A stretch of DNA of 48,195 nt from Betaproteobacteria bacterium (GCA_009377585.1 WHTS01000038.1:1-48195); one strand, 5' to 3'; shown: positions 21,773 to 31,690, counted from the stretch's first letter. The notes: generated by a model from the sequence alone, not told the origin. Made by a program: numbers and translations.

Positions 21773-22479
21773 CGTGATTCCCGCTTAGGTCCGAGCGGGC
21801 AACGCTCGTCCACGGCAAGCGCCGGCTGTGCCTGTCCCGCCGGTTCGAAGCGGCCGTGCAGTAGAAACCGCACGACCAGACGCCCGACACGCTTCGAAAA
21901 CGCCATGCCGATATGGCTTACCGACAACTCGACGTGCGCGGTCATTCCCGGAACGCGCGTCTCCTGCGCGCGGATGACCCCATCGTGCGGGCGCGGCATG
22001 TCGGGCGCGACCAGCGTGCCGAGCCCCACTGCCAGGGTACCGGTGATGACGCCCACTTCGACGCCTTGGGGCGGGCACGGCCTCGTGCCTGCAAGCCACG
22101 CCGGAACGGTTCTGCCCAGCATCCAGCGCCCGAACGACCAGCGCGCCAGGCTGCGCGCGGCGTAGCTGTCACCATAGGGGCTTCCCATCATCACGATGCG
22201 GCGGACATTGGCGAGCGCGTGCGCCGCCGCGGCATGCAGCGCGATGACACCGCCAAGGCTATGTCCGACGATACACACGCGCGGCGAACCGAGTGCCCGC
22301 ACGAAGCTCGCCAAGCACCGAGAGTTCTCTTCGAGCCCCATTCGCGCCGAAGCGTAGCCAAAACGCACGCAACGCAGCCCCGCCCGTTCGATCCGCCGCT
22401 GCAGCAGAAGCATGACCCAGGCGGGCGTCCACAAGCCTGACAGCAGCACTACGACTGTTTCGTCCGTTTCGTTCACCAT
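21769..22479 (-). CDS. Alpha/beta-hydrolase (lipase/esterase-like)
   Basis: This serine hydrolase of 236 residues has the nucleophile elbow GHSLGG near residue 72-77 and an N-terminal oxyanion-region segment VVLLSGLWTPAWVMLLLQRR. The cap region and the late histidine (VSHIGMAFS) also fit lipase/esterase-like members. ATG 22479 is chosen because GGAGG precedes it; the ATG at 22497 lies upstream of that site. It is the first gene of a two-gene unit with the aminopeptidase. The substrate is unknown. Confidence 0.82.
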   Translation of the reverse strand: MVNETDETVVVLLSGLWTPAWVMLLLQRRIERAGLRCVRFGYASARMGLEENSRCLASFVRALGSPRVCIVGHSLGGVIALHAAAAHALANVRRIVMMGSPYGDSYAARSLARWSFGRWMLGRTVPAWLAGTRPCPPQGVEVGVITGTLAVGLGTLVAPDMPRPHDGVIRAQETRVPGMTAHVELSVSHIGMAFSKRVGRLVVRFLLHGRFEPAGQAQPALAVDERCPLGPKRESR

Positions 22480-22713
22480 GATCCGACGCCTCCGCATACA
22501 GGCTCGATCCCCGGCGGATCGAAGGCGCTAACCCGTTAGGCAGCTTTCGCCGCGCACGGTTCGGCGGCAAGCGGCCTACGGAAGGCCTGCGGACGTGCGA
22601 AAGCGGCTCAGTTTAGCAGTCTCTCCTCGATCCGCGCTCTGCACCGCAGCGGTCACGCAAACCGTTCGACGTACTTGCCGCTTGCTGCTGAACGCTGTCG
22701 GAGGCGGGCAGCT

Positions 22714-22956
22714 TCAATCCTGATACAGCGGCGCCTGCGACCATGCGAGCGCAGCGTATCCGCCGTTGCCCTCGCCGTCGTACCCCTCTTCATCGATGGG
22801 CACGGGATCGTCGTAGTCGGCAAGCCCGCGCAGGAGCATTTCCCGCTCTAGCGCGCCGGTAGTCATCCGCCACAACCGGCGCCGTGCAGATGCCAGTGTC
22901 TCTCCGGAATTGACCATTGCCGGTATCAATGTCTCGATCATTTCGTCGCGTGTCAT
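22714..22956 (-). CDS. Small acidic protein, unknown function
   Basis: I do not recognise a family. The 80-residue product has a helical N-terminus (MTRDEMIETLIPAM) and a tyrosine/aspartate-rich C-terminal tail with a glycine cluster (DEEGYDGEGNGGY). The ATG at 22956 follows GGAGG at good spacing, which supports translation. It lies 79 bp downstream of the solo LuxR-type regulator on the same strand, so the two probably form a unit. Confidence 0.65.
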   Translation of the reverse strand: MTRDEMIETLIPAMVNSGETLASARRRLWRMTTGALEREMLLRGLADYDDPVPIDEEGYDGEGNGGYAALAWSQAPLYQD

Positions 22957-23035
22957 GACGAGCCTCCGAGTCGCTTGCTTATGTCTGGGTGAGCGAGACG
23001 GGCCGGCCGCGCCGACGCAGCCGGCTTCCCGCGCG

Positions 23036-23374
23036 CTAAACAGCCAGTGCGTCGCCGAGTTCGAACGACGCGGGAGCGCGTCGGACGAGCGTCTCGTCCT
23101 GGCCGATGCTTGGCTGCACCAAGCCGAGGTGAAAGGCCACCGCGACCGCCTCGAGGCGGGTGGCGACATTCAGGCTGCGCAGGACGCTCGCGACATGGCA
23201 CTTGACGGTCGCATCGGACAAGCCGAGGCGGCGCCCGATGACCTTGTTCGGCAGGCCCGCGCAAAGCAGCAGCAGGACTTCGCGCTGGCGTGCCGTCAGG
23301 TGGATCGGAAAGCCATGGTGACTCGCGGCCGGGCTTTCGCCCCAGGTCCAGTAGAAAATGCTCTTGGTGTTCAT
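23036..23374 (-). CDS. Solo LuxR-type HTH regulator
   Basis: This 112-residue protein is essentially only a LuxR/GerE DNA-binding domain. The sequence LTARQREVLLLLCAGLPNKVIGRRLGLSDATVKCHVASVLRSL holds the conserved REV...GL.NK.I...L.....TVK.H segment. No receiver or autoinducer domain is present. The C-terminus (about 40 residues) is not conserved. A GGGGGA sequence precedes the ATG. A ~350-bp leader with a strong hairpin lies upstream, so control at DNA or RNA level is possible. A partner sensor is not apparent. Confidence 0.85.
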   Translation of the reverse strand: MNTKSIFYWTWGESPAASHHGFPIHLTARQREVLLLLCAGLPNKVIGRRLGLSDATVKCHVASVLRSLNVATRLEAVAVAFHLGLVQPSIGQDETLVRRAPASFELGDALAV

Positions 23375-23722
23375 TGCCGTCCCCCGTGTCGTCTTGGGAA
23401 GGATTCGGTCCTTCCCGGTCCGTCGCTGTTAACTCCCACTCGGGAACTTTCCAGGACGAGCGAACGATAGAGGGTACAAACTGCCGCGTCGGTGTGTTTT
23501 GACACCTGCGCTGCGGCAGCCGACCCGAGCGTAGCCTCGGCATGTGCACCGCGCGTGGCGGACAAGCGGCGACACCCGCGGTGGCCGGCTCCATGTCGAT
23601 GAGTCGCGTGAACGCGGCACGCAACCGCGAGTCGGCCGCGAAGGACCCTGGGTGTTTCGCTGCCCGCTGCAGCGCATGCAAGGAATAGCGCGCCCGCTGC
23701 TATCGGGCTCGGCGCTTGGAGC
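23375..23722. other. 348-bp intergenic region upstream of the LuxR-type gene
   Basis: No gene is supported here. It separates the LuxR-type regulator from the end of the cyclase-ATPase gene (both on the minus strand). The one clear structure is the nested hairpin at 23481-23519, about 110-145 bp before the regulator's start codon. Confidence 0.6.
23481..23519. promoter_or_regulatory. Nested inverted repeat in LuxR-type gene leader
   Basis: CTGCCGC (23481-23487) pairs with GCGGCAG (23513-23519), and inside it GGTGT (23491-23495) pairs with ACACC (23502-23506) around a GTTTTG loop. It could be a dyad operator or an RNA hairpin in the leader. Function is not shown. Confidence 0.45.
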
Positions 23723-26700
23723 TCAGAGCGCTGTCAGAAGCGCCGAGGCTTCGCGATACGCCGCCAGGTCGTGGCCTTCCTGCACCGCCTGATGCGACCG
23801 CGCAAGCAGCTCTCGTGCTTGCGCCCGCTCGCCCCTGGAATGCAGTTCGCGCGCGAGGGCGGTAGCCGCCTTGAGCGCTGCCCATTTCGCGTCCTGTCGT
23901 GCGGCCAGGGCGAGCGCCGCATGCAGGCTCTCGACGCCTTTGTCGGGTTGGCCGAGCAGGCATTGAAGCTCGCCGCGCAGCCGATACATGTCCGCCAGGT
24001 CGTTGCACATCCCGGTCTGGGTGGCCAGCTCGAGCGCCTCCCCGACGAGCTCGAGGGCGCGCGTTTCGCGCCGCAAGCAGTGCTGGGCTTGCGCCAGCCA
24101 GAGCAGGAAGCTCGGAATGTAGAGGGTGCTGCTGGTCGCGCGGTAGGCCTCGATGCCGCGCTGAAGCCATTCTTCGGCCGCCGGCGCGTCCCCGGCCGTA
24201 AGCAGCGACAGCCCTCTGAAAAGGGTGCCGAACGCAGCGTAGTATGCGATGCGCTGCTCGTCGGCCAAGGCGACCAGCTGAGTGAGGGATGCTTCCGCGC
24301 GCTCGGGACGACCCAGGTAGAGCGCCACATAGGTCGCTGCAATCAGGGCATGGGCGATCGAATAGGGTTGGCGCAGACTGCGTGCCTCATCGAGCGCCGC
24401 CTCGCAATGCGCCTGCGCCTGGTGCGCGTCGCCAAGGGCGAGAGCGATGTAGGCGAGATAGGCCCGCATCACGACCCTGGGATCGTCGACCGTGAACTTT
24501 TCGTACAGTGGCCGGCGGGCCGGGTCGAATAACGCAAGTCCGCGCTCGAGGTGGCGCCGTCCCGCCTCGAATTCGCCCGCGGGAAAGCAAGTCACCCCGC
24601 TAAGCCTGCACCCCATCAGCAGCCACAGCGGGTCTGCCCGTTCCTCGCCATTGCGCAACACTGCTGCAGCACGCGCACTAGCTGCAGCCATATCCCCCCG
24701 CAACAGCGCGTGCGTCCACTCGCCGTGCAGCACCGCGAGCACTTCGGGTGGGCTGCCGAGCAGCGTGCACAATTCGTGGGCGCGCGAGAATGCCGCGCCC
24801 GTGGATGCCTCGGCATAGCCCCGGGTGGCGATCAAGGCCTTGCCGCGCGCCAGCTCGAACTTGAGCTCCAGCGCGTGCCGTTCGGGCGAATCGGGCAACT
24901 TCGGCAGCAGTCCGAGACCGCGCTCCAGGCGCGCGATCACTTCCACCATCGCCCATTGCGCCATGGCGCGATAGCCCGCGCTCAACCAGTATTGGACAGC
25001 CTTGCCCACCATCCCCGCCTCGCTGCAGTGGTGAGCTACGATCTCGGGATGCGTGGCGAGCGACTCGGGGAAGACGCCTTCCAGGACCGCGGCGATGCGC
25101 TCGTGCAGCTTCACGCGCTTGGCGCGCAGCATGGTCTCATACGCAGCATCCTGCACCAGCGCGTGCTTGAAGACGTAACTGGTCTGCGGCGAGGCGCGCG
25201 TCTCGATCAGCAGTCCGCTCTGAACGAGCCGATTCACTGCAGTGCGCAATTCCTCTTCGGGCACGTCGGCGACCGCGGCCAGGAGCTCATAGGAAAACTC
25301 CCGACCCAAGGCGGCGGCGAGCTCGGCGATCGACCGCGCCGGGCCGAGCCGGTCCAGCCGCGTGAGCAACGAGGCGTGCAGCGGTACCGGGATGGCGGGG
25401 TTATGCCGCAGCACCCGCTGCATGAGCCGCTGCGTGCTTTGCTCCTGCACTTCGAGGATGGCCTTCGTCAACTCCTCGATGTATAGGGGTACGCCATCGG
25501 TCCGATCGACGACATCCTGGATGACGTCCGCCTGCAAGCGGCCCCGTCCGGCCAGCTGCTCGATCAGAACGGCGCTTTGATCCGGAGGCAGCGGACCGAG
25601 CGCGACGGTCGCGACATGGGGTTCACTGCTCCATTGAAGCTCGAGCTCCGGACGCGCGGTGACGATCAGCAGCGCTGGACGGCTTGCAATCAATGCCACC
25701 ACACGCTGCAGAAGGTCCAGGGTGGTGGCGTCGCTCCAGTGCGCATCCTCGAACACCAGCAGCAGCGGATTCGCTCGCGTAAGCAGATCCAGTTGACGAA
25801 CCAAGGCGTCTAGCGTGCGCTCCTTGCGTTGCTGCGGAGTCTCCGGCGCAGCCGCTCCCGCGCCCGGAATGCCGAGCAGGCTCGCGAACAGTTCGAGCTC
25901 ACCCTCGCGCGGCGCCAGCAAGGATTCCCCCAGGCGCTGGAGCTTCACATCGTCCGGATCCTTGCGCTCGATCCGGGTCGAGCGCTGCAGTTGCTGGATG
26001 ACTGGGTGCAGCGGAGAGTCCTTCAGGTGCGGCGAGCAGAAGTAACGTATCCGCGTGAGCGTCTCGTCCGCCAGGGAATCGAGCAGACTGGCGACCAGGC
26101 GCGACTTGCCTACGCCAGCCTCCGCCGACAGCAGCACTACCCGGCCTGCCCCGCCGGCAGCCTCGCGCCACAGATAGGCGAGACGGCTCTGCTCGGCAGC
26201 GCGTCCGACGAGCGGGCCGAGCTGACCGGCACGCTGCGCTTCGAATCGGCTCTCGACGAATGCCGGCCCCAGCACGCGCCAGACCTGCATATCAGGCAGG
26301 CCCCGCAGGGAGGTCACCCCCAGGTTGGCATAGTCGAACAGGCGGCCGGTCAACCTGCGCGTGCTGTCGTCGATGACCACCTCACCCGGCTGCGCCAAGT
26401 GCTGCAAGCGCGACGCGATGTTCGGCGTCTGGCCGGCCGCATGGCGCAGCTCGGTGCCGTTCGCGCCGTCGTCCGCTCCGACGACAACGAGTCCTGTGGC
26501 GATGCCGACGCGCACTCGCGGGGCGTAGTCCTCGGCGAGGACCAGCGTCTGCAGCTCTTCGACCAGCTGCAATGCCGCGCGGATAGCGCACTCGGCGTCG
26601 TTCTCGTGCGCATACGGGTAGCCGAAGTACACCAGGGTCGCATCTCCAGGGTACTCGGCGACGAAGCCGTCGAAGCTGCGCGCGACCTCGCTCACCCGCC

Positions 26701-26851
26701 GGGCCACGCGGGAATACACTTCGCGCAGGTCTTCAGGATCGAGTCGCGCCGCGAGCTGGCTCGATTCGACCAGATCGCAGAAGAGTATGGACAGCGGCCG
26801 CCGCTCCGCACCTCGCTCGACCTGAGAAATCGGCTGCACCGGCATCTTCAT
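23723..26851 (-). CDS. Class III nucleotide cyclase fused to AAA ATPase and TPR domains
   Basis: This large signalling protein has 1042 residues. An N-terminal class III cyclase domain (about 15-185) contains both metal aspartates (FCDLVESS and PGDATLVYFGYP) and the N-x-x-x-R pair in PNIASRLQ, so it is predicted to be active. A P-loop ATPase of the AAA_16/STAND type follows (about 215-560; EAGVGKSRLVASLL and LLLVFEDAHWSD are Walker A and B). The C-terminal ~450 residues form TPR-like helical repeats. The product is probably cAMP, but nucleotide specificity cannot be read with certainty. It is divergent from the patatin lipase. The Crp-like regulator at 33137 is a plausible reader of its product. 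The ribosome-binding site at ATG 26851 is weak; ATG 26845 is an alternative. Confidence 0.9.
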   Translation of the reverse strand: MKMPVQPISQVERGAERRPLSILFCDLVESSQLAARLDPEDLREVYSRVARRVSEVARSFDGFVAEYPGDATLVYFGYPYAHENDAECAIRAALQLVEELQTLVLAEDYAPRVRVGIATGLVVVGADDGANGTELRHAAGQTPNIASRLQHLAQPGEVVIDDSTRRLTGRLFDYANLGVTSLRGLPDMQVWRVLGPAFVESRFEAQRAGQLGPLVGRAAEQSRLAYLWREAAGGAGRVVLLSAEAGVGKSRLVASLLDSLADETLTRIRYFCSPHLKDSPLHPVIQQLQRSTRIERKDPDDVKLQRLGESLLAPREGELELFASLLGIPGAGAAAPETPQQRKERTLDALVRQLDLLTRANPLLLVFEDAHWSDATTLDLLQRVVALIASRPALLIVTARPELELQWSSEPHVATVALGPLPPDQSAVLIEQLAGRGRLQADVIQDVVDRTDGVPLYIEELTKAILEVQEQSTQRLMQRVLRHNPAIPVPLHASLLTRLDRLGPARSIAELAAALGREFSYELLAAVADVPEEELRTAVNRLVQSGLLIETRASPQTSYVFKHALVQDAAYETMLRAKRVKLHERIAAVLEGVFPESLATHPEIVAHHCSEAGMVGKAVQYWLSAGYRAMAQWAMVEVIARLERGLGLLPKLPDSPERHALELKFELARGKALIATRGYAEASTGAAFSRAHELCTLLGSPPEVLAVLHGEWTHALLRGDMAAASARAAAVLRNGEERADPLWLLMGCRLSGVTCFPAGEFEAGRRHLERGLALFDPARRPLYEKFTVDDPRVVMRAYLAYIALALGDAHQAQAHCEAALDEARSLRQPYSIAHALIAATYVALYLGRPERAEASLTQLVALADEQRIAYYAAFGTLFRGLSLLTAGDAPAAEEWLQRGIEAYRATSSTLYIPSFLLWLAQAQHCLRRETRALELVGEALELATQTGMCNDLADMYRLRGELQCLLGQPDKGVESLHAALALAARQDAKWAALKAATALARELHSRGERAQARELLARSHQAVQEGHDLAAYREASALLTAL

Positions 26852-27056
26852 GATCTGGGCCCGAATTCCATCCTCAGCCGGACGGCGGGCAAGGAGCTTA
26901 TGTGCGCCGCCACCCTGCGCAAGCCACCTGCGATACGCTAGTATGCCATCGGCGTCGCGTCAATGCCATTTCGATGCGCTCGATCCGCCCGCGCGTGGCC
27001 GGATCGTATGCAGGAAGCACGGTAACGACGATTCGGTCGATCCAGGGGGAGGTACG

Positions 27057-28289
27057 ATGGAGACCCTACGAATACTCGCGCTGGACGGGGGTGGAACGAG
27101 AGCCGGGATCCTGGCGCGTGCACTGGGCAAGATCTATGGGCCGCACATGCGGGGGCGCGAGATCGTCAAGGATTTCCATTACGTTGCCGGCAATTCCGGG
27201 GGTAGCATCGTGATGGCCGCCTTGTGCTGCAACTATACGCCCGCCGAGATTGCCGGCTTGTACGCCAGGTCCGAGACGGTGCAGGAAATGTTCAGTCCGC
27301 GCTGGACCGCGGGCATACCGTTGTTGAAGTACCTGCGGGGTATCTATTCGACCAACGGCAAGCTGCGCGCGTTGCGGGACAAGCTGGACGCAAAGCAACA
27401 GCCGGGCGAGCCGCTGCCTTCGACAATTGCGATCCACGACTGGCCGGAATACCTGGGCGGCACGGTGCAGTTGCTGGTGTGCGCCTATGACTACGATCGC
27501 GAACGCGCGTCGTTTTTCCGTTCGAATCGCGCGAGCCGAGCGAAGAGCTCGGCGAAAACCGCGCCGGTGACGCTGCTGCAGGCGGTCCATGCCTCGACCA
27601 CGCCGCCCAAGTGGTATTACGACAAGCCGGCGCAGTTCGCCGGACGGCGGTTCTGGGACGGTGCGCTGGCGGGCTACAACAACCCGGTTCTGGCCGCCGT
27701 GGTAGAGGCGCTTGCGAACGAGCCCGAGCGTGCCGCAGACATTCGGGTGCTCAGTCTGGGCGCGGGAACGTTCCTGCATGCAAACGCGGCCGATGGCGCA
27801 CGATCGCCGTTCGCAAGGCCGTACGCCGGTACCGGTCTGGTCACTTCGCTGCGCAAAGTGGCGGGCGCCGTGTTTGGCGATCCGCCGGACGTCGCGAGCT
27901 TCCACGCGCACGTCATGTTGGGCCAACCGCTCCCGCAGTCCGACCGAAACTCCACGACCGGACACGTCGTGCGGGTGAGCCCGTTCGTGCATCCACACTG
28001 GGACGAAGAACGCAACACCTGGATGCCGCCGGACGATCTTTCCGTCCCGGAATTCAGGGCGCTGATGAAGATGCCCCTCGATTCCTCGAAGCAGGTCGAC
28101 CTGGACCTGATTGCGAAAATGACCGGTCTGTGGCTCGCCGGCGGGATTTCGAATCAACCGATCCGGATCGGCCAGCATATGCGATGCGACATCGGGCACG
28201 AAACCTTCTCGGCCGCTTTGCAGCACTGGCAAGCGATCGCTGGAAGCCGGCCCGTGACCCGAGGTCGCCTCGATGCTGAAGCCTATTGA
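27057..28289 (+). CDS. Patatin-like phospholipase
   Basis: This is a predicted cytosolic or membrane-associated lipid acyl hydrolase of 410 residues. The oxyanion-hole motif is LALDGGGTRAG at the N-terminus. The nucleophile motif is GNSGGS (about residue 48-53, Ser catalytic). The second catalytic aspartate lies in WDGALAGYNNP near residue 200. ATG 27057 is chosen because GGGGGAGG lies 5 bp before it; upstream in-frame sequence is not family-like. It is convergent with the DyP-peroxidase gene, whose stop is only a few bases away, and divergent from the cyclase. Patatins release fatty acids from membrane lipids, which fits the adjacent oxidative enzymes. Confidence 0.92.
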   Translation: METLRILALDGGGTRAGILARALGKIYGPHMRGREIVKDFHYVAGNSGGSIVMAALCCNYTPAEIAGLYARSETVQEMFSPRWTAGIPLLKYLRGIYSTNGKLRALRDKLDAKQQPGEPLPSTIAIHDWPEYLGGTVQLLVCAYDYDRERASFFRSNRASRAKSSAKTAPVTLLQAVHASTTPPKWYYDKPAQFAGRRFWDGALAGYNNPVLAAVVEALANEPERAADIRVLSLGAGTFLHANAADGARSPFARPYAGTGLVTSLRKVAGAVFGDPPDVASFHAHVMLGQPLPQSDRNSTTGHVVRVSPFVHPHWDEERNTWMPPDDLSVPEFRALMKMPLDSSKQVDLDLIAKMTGLWLAGGISNQPIRIGQHMRCDIGHETFSAALQHWQAIAGSRPVTRGRLDAEAY

Positions 28290-31200
28290 ACGGGAAGAGA
28301 AGCGATGTAGCGCAGCACCAGTCGGCTAGGCAGGAAGAAGTAACCTCCGCCCAGCGTGTGGACGAAATCCTGGTCGATTTCCAGCTCGACCGGACCGGTC
28401 TCCGTAGGCACCGTCAGCTTGCGCGGACCCGTGCCGAGGATGGGATCGACTTCGTTCTCCAGCCCGTGCATGTTCGGGTTCAGCAGCCAGCTTTTCTGTA
28501 TGAATTCGAACTGCCGTTCGATGTCTGCGTTCAAGCACATGAACAGGAGCCCGCGGTCGCTCGTCTGCGTCCGGCCGTTGCTCACGACGGTGTCCTTTTC
28601 ATAGGCACGCCCGACGCGCAGGATCCGGTGTCGATTCACGGTGGCGATCTCTTCCTTGGATTTGGCAAAGCGCGTATCGCGCGGGTTGGCGCGGCGCACG
28701 TGCGCGCCGAACGGGCAGGCCATGCCGGTGGGATCCTCCACGCCGTGCAGAAAATCGTTGTCAGGCGGCGCCCAAGGGTCGTCCTGGGTCCCGGGTCGGA
28801 CCGGATAGCGCAGTAGCGAAGTGCCGTCCTTCCAGCGTCCCATCAGCTTGGCCGCCAGGAACTCCTTGATGCGCACCCGCTCGCCATACTTCCATACCGG
28901 CCGTTTCGTCGTATGCGGCGTGCTGCCTGCAACCGCGGCGCGCGGTCGGGTCCCGGCGCGCACCTTGACGCTGCGTGGGCCGAGGGCGAGAGAGACGTGG
29001 CTGCCTTGCACGCGCAGCCGGCGCATCGTCCGCGCCTGCCAGAGCTCGAACTCGCGCACCTGCTGCTGCAACTGGCGCACGACCAGAAAAGTGCCGTTGA
29101 GTCCCAGGTCGCGCCGCCCGGTTGCTTCGAACAGCGACATCTCGGGGCGCTTGCGAAAAGCATCGGTTCCGATGTCGGAAAGGTAGTGGTTGAGATCGTG
29201 CTCCGCGCCGATCCAAGGGGTCGGCGAGATGACTTTGAGATTGTCCGGGTAACCCAGGACTATCTCCCCCGGCTCCACGAGATGGTTTTCGTCGTAGCGC
29301 TGGTTCCACCGCGGCGCGCCACGGATGATTGGCTGCGATACGCCATCCGCGAAGCCGAAACCCTCGCTCGGCAGGATGCGAGGCCCAGGTTGCTCCGCCG
29401 ACGCTATGGACTGTGCCGCGTCCGATCCCGACTGGGGGGGCTGCCAGCCCCGCGCGGCCGCTATGGGATGTACCGGGCACGATGCAGACCGTGACCGGGG
29501 CCGGGAACCCGGCACAGATGTCGGTGCATTCGCGGGGGCAGCCGCAGGCGCCGACGGAGCATCGGCAGGTCGCGTGGCCGAGGAGGCCTCAACCCGACGC
29601 TTGGTCTGCAGTTCCTTCAGCGCGAGCTTCCGGAACGGCAGCAGACCCTGAGAATCCATGAAGAGCTCCTTCTCCAAGGGATCGATCTGCTGGTGCTCGC
29701 GGGCGTAGATCAGGACTATGGCATCGGTTGGCTGGGGTTTTTCTGCCGCGCCCGATTCCGGCCGTGCACCGTCACCGACGGGACGCGGGGTACGGGCTCG
29801 CCATTCCGGGGTGCCCCATTCCCAGTTCGCGGGAGCATTCGGTCCCAGATCACCCAACGCACGGGCCCGCCATTCCGGCCACATCCCCTGCTGGAACGCA
29901 ACTGGGAAGGTCGCAAGCGCCTCATCGGGCAGTCCGAGCTTCTTCAGCCCGCTGCACGCGAGCCCGACGACGACGGCCGTTTCCTGCCCCGGGTCCTGAG
30001 TGCCATAGGCCGTCCGCGCCGCGACGCGTTCGAGCCACTGCTTCCAGCGCAGATCGTCTTCCCGCAACTCAACGAAGTAGCAAGTGCAATGCGTCAGGTT
30101 CGACAACCCGCCGAATACGAGTGTGGGTATCTCCGGAATGTCCAATTGCTCGGCCGGTTTGGGCGCCGAGCCGAACAAGGCAAGCCAGTCGCGGGCATCC
30201 GCGTCGGTCAGTGCCGAGGAGATTCCCTGGCGAATTGCGGCGTTGATCCGTATGCGCGCAGGCGTGAGATCCGGATAGGCGGAGTACCAGAACCGCGTCG
30301 GGAGCTGCTGGCGGCGAGCCCAGCGCACCAGGCGATCGCGGTCGGTAGCCGCCCCCTTGGAAAAGAGCGATTCGCTGCGCGGAAAGCCAATGCAGTTGCT
30401 CCAGATCGCCGTGACCCCGCTCGGCGAATCGGCGATGAAGTCGCCGACGTACGACGGCCAGGTGCCGGAATAATTGGACCAGAACAGGAGCTGATCGGTC
30501 CTTGGAATGCGCATCCAGCGCGCGAAGTGGATCACGCCGTTCTTGCCCAGGAACCCCGGTGCGCACACGAAGCGTCCGGCGCCGACGACGATGAATGCGA
30601 GCCGAAGAACGACATGGCGAAAGCGGGGGAAATGACGAAAGCGAAGCCGGCCGGGCTTGATGCGCGAAACAGACGCCAGATGGTTCTGCACCGCGCCAGG
30701 CTGGTTCTCGTGCAGCATGATCTCGCGCACCGCATCCGCCTTCGGCGTTTCATCCTCCACCGGGTCGGTCAACTCGCGCCGGCGCAACAACCGGTATCCT
30801 CGGTAGACCGCGTAAGCCAGTAACCCCGCCATCACGAAAACCGAGAAAGCGGTCCACACGAACGCGAGCCGAATATTCCCGAGTCCCAATACGATCCAGA
30901 GATCCACGAGCAGCACGAAACCCGATATCCACAGGGCGTACTTCAAGAAGGTCAGCACGACATCGCGTACGGCCTTGCGGAAATTCGGATTGAAGAACGA
31001 GGGCTTGGGATCGGGCTCCGCGGCCAGCAACGGTGCCGGCTCGGCCGCGAAGACCCACTTCGACCCGCGTCCGTGCAGGCCACTTGTCCACAGCCACTCC
31101 CGCACTTGATCGAGCCGCCCCCGCGGTGACGCGTTTCCCCATTTCGGTTGGTTGCGCAGGGTTTTGAGCTCATACCCAATCGCACGCGCAAGATCGCGCT

Positions 31201-31690
31201 CGGCGCAGATGCGCTCCACGGTCATGCCGGGCGATCCGGCGTGGACTTGGCCCAAGGCCAGTCTACCGTTCCACGGTCGTACCCGGCGCGCATCGATGCG
31301 CACCGCATACCGGCGCAGAAACGAGCGCAGGCACACGGGATGCACTTCCACCGCGTGCAGTATCTGGGTGATCTGCGGCTCCAGTTTGCCGGCCAGCAGC
31401 TCCACCACCTCTTCGGTCCCGCGGTCGGACGAGAATTCGATCAGCAGGTGCGACTTCTCGCGCCGCCGCGGATCGTCGGGTTCTTCCTCTTCCGACGGGC
31501 AAATGGGCCCGACCGCGGTGATCGACAGGAAGTGGATGAATCCGCAGCCGTCGAGCGTACGCTTGAAGGCGCTCCCGGCCGGTGTATTGCAATCGGCACA
31601 GCCGTCGAGCAGCTCGTTCACGGCGCAGGCACGCTGACCATCCGTATCATCGAACGGGATGACGAAGGTTACGAACGCATGGCGGCTCAT
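28283..31690 (-). CDS. Large membrane-anchored DyP-type peroxidase
   Basis: This 1135-residue protein ends in a two-part DyP-type heme peroxidase. The first half is about 520-640 (LVFGGLSNLTHCTCYFVELR). The second half is about 770-1130, with the GFADG motif at 779-783 whose aspartate is catalytic. The likely heme-binding histidine is near 997 (CPFGAHVRRANPRD), and an arginine segment follows (RILRVGR). Upstream are two parts resembling each other (FIHFLSI... near 51 and VIHFARWMR...LLFWSNYSGTW near 387-410), separated by two membrane helices (about 247-298). It overlaps the P450 stop by 4 bp (ATGA), which fixes the start at 31690; a longer upstream reading lies within the P450 gene. The 3' end overlaps the convergent patatin gene by 7 bp. 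Confidence 0.9.
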   Translation of the reverse strand: MSRHAFVTFVIPFDDTDGQRACAVNELLDGCADCNTPAGSAFKRTLDGCGFIHFLSITAVGPICPSEEEEPDDPRRREKSHLLIEFSSDRGTEEVVELLAGKLEPQITQILHAVEVHPVCLRSFLRRYAVRIDARRVRPWNGRLALGQVHAGSPGMTVERICAERDLARAIGYELKTLRNQPKWGNASPRGRLDQVREWLWTSGLHGRGSKWVFAAEPAPLLAAEPDPKPSFFNPNFRKAVRDVVLTFLKYALWISGFVLLVDLWIVLGLGNIRLAFVWTAFSVFVMAGLLAYAVYRGYRLLRRRELTDPVEDETPKADAVREIMLHENQPGAVQNHLASVSRIKPGRLRFRHFPRFRHVVLRLAFIVVGAGRFVCAPGFLGKNGVIHFARWMRIPRTDQLLFWSNYSGTWPSYVGDFIADSPSGVTAIWSNCIGFPRSESLFSKGAATDRDRLVRWARRQQLPTRFWYSAYPDLTPARIRINAAIRQGISSALTDADARDWLALFGSAPKPAEQLDIPEIPTLVFGGLSNLTHCTCYFVELREDDLRWKQWLERVAARTAYGTQDPGQETAVVVGLACSGLKKLGLPDEALATFPVAFQQGMWPEWRARALGDLGPNAPANWEWGTPEWRARTPRPVGDGARPESGAAEKPQPTDAIVLIYAREHQQIDPLEKELFMDSQGLLPFRKLALKELQTKRRVEASSATRPADAPSAPAAAPANAPTSVPGSRPRSRSASCPVHPIAAARGWQPPQSGSDAAQSIASAEQPGPRILPSEGFGFADGVSQPIIRGAPRWNQRYDENHLVEPGEIVLGYPDNLKVISPTPWIGAEHDLNHYLSDIGTDAFRKRPEMSLFEATGRRDLGLNGTFLVVRQLQQQVREFELWQARTMRRLRVQGSHVSLALGPRSVKVRAGTRPRAAVAGSTPHTTKRPVWKYGERVRIKEFLAAKLMGRWKDGTSLLRYPVRPGTQDDPWAPPDNDFLHGVEDPTGMACPFGAHVRRANPRDTRFAKSKEEIATVNRHRILRVGRAYEKDTVVSNGRTQTSDRGLLFMCLNADIERQFEFIQKSWLLNPNMHGLENEVDPILGTGPRKLTVPTETGPVELEIDQDFVHTLGGGYFFLPSRLVLRYIASLPVQ

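Noticed and set aside
23723-28289. CBASS or Pycsar defence system (nucleotide cyclase plus patatin effector)
   Set aside because: The cyclase is a class III cyclase fused to ATPase and TPR domains, not a CD-NTase, and the patatin is divergent without the usual operon arrangement. A remote analogy cannot be excluded.
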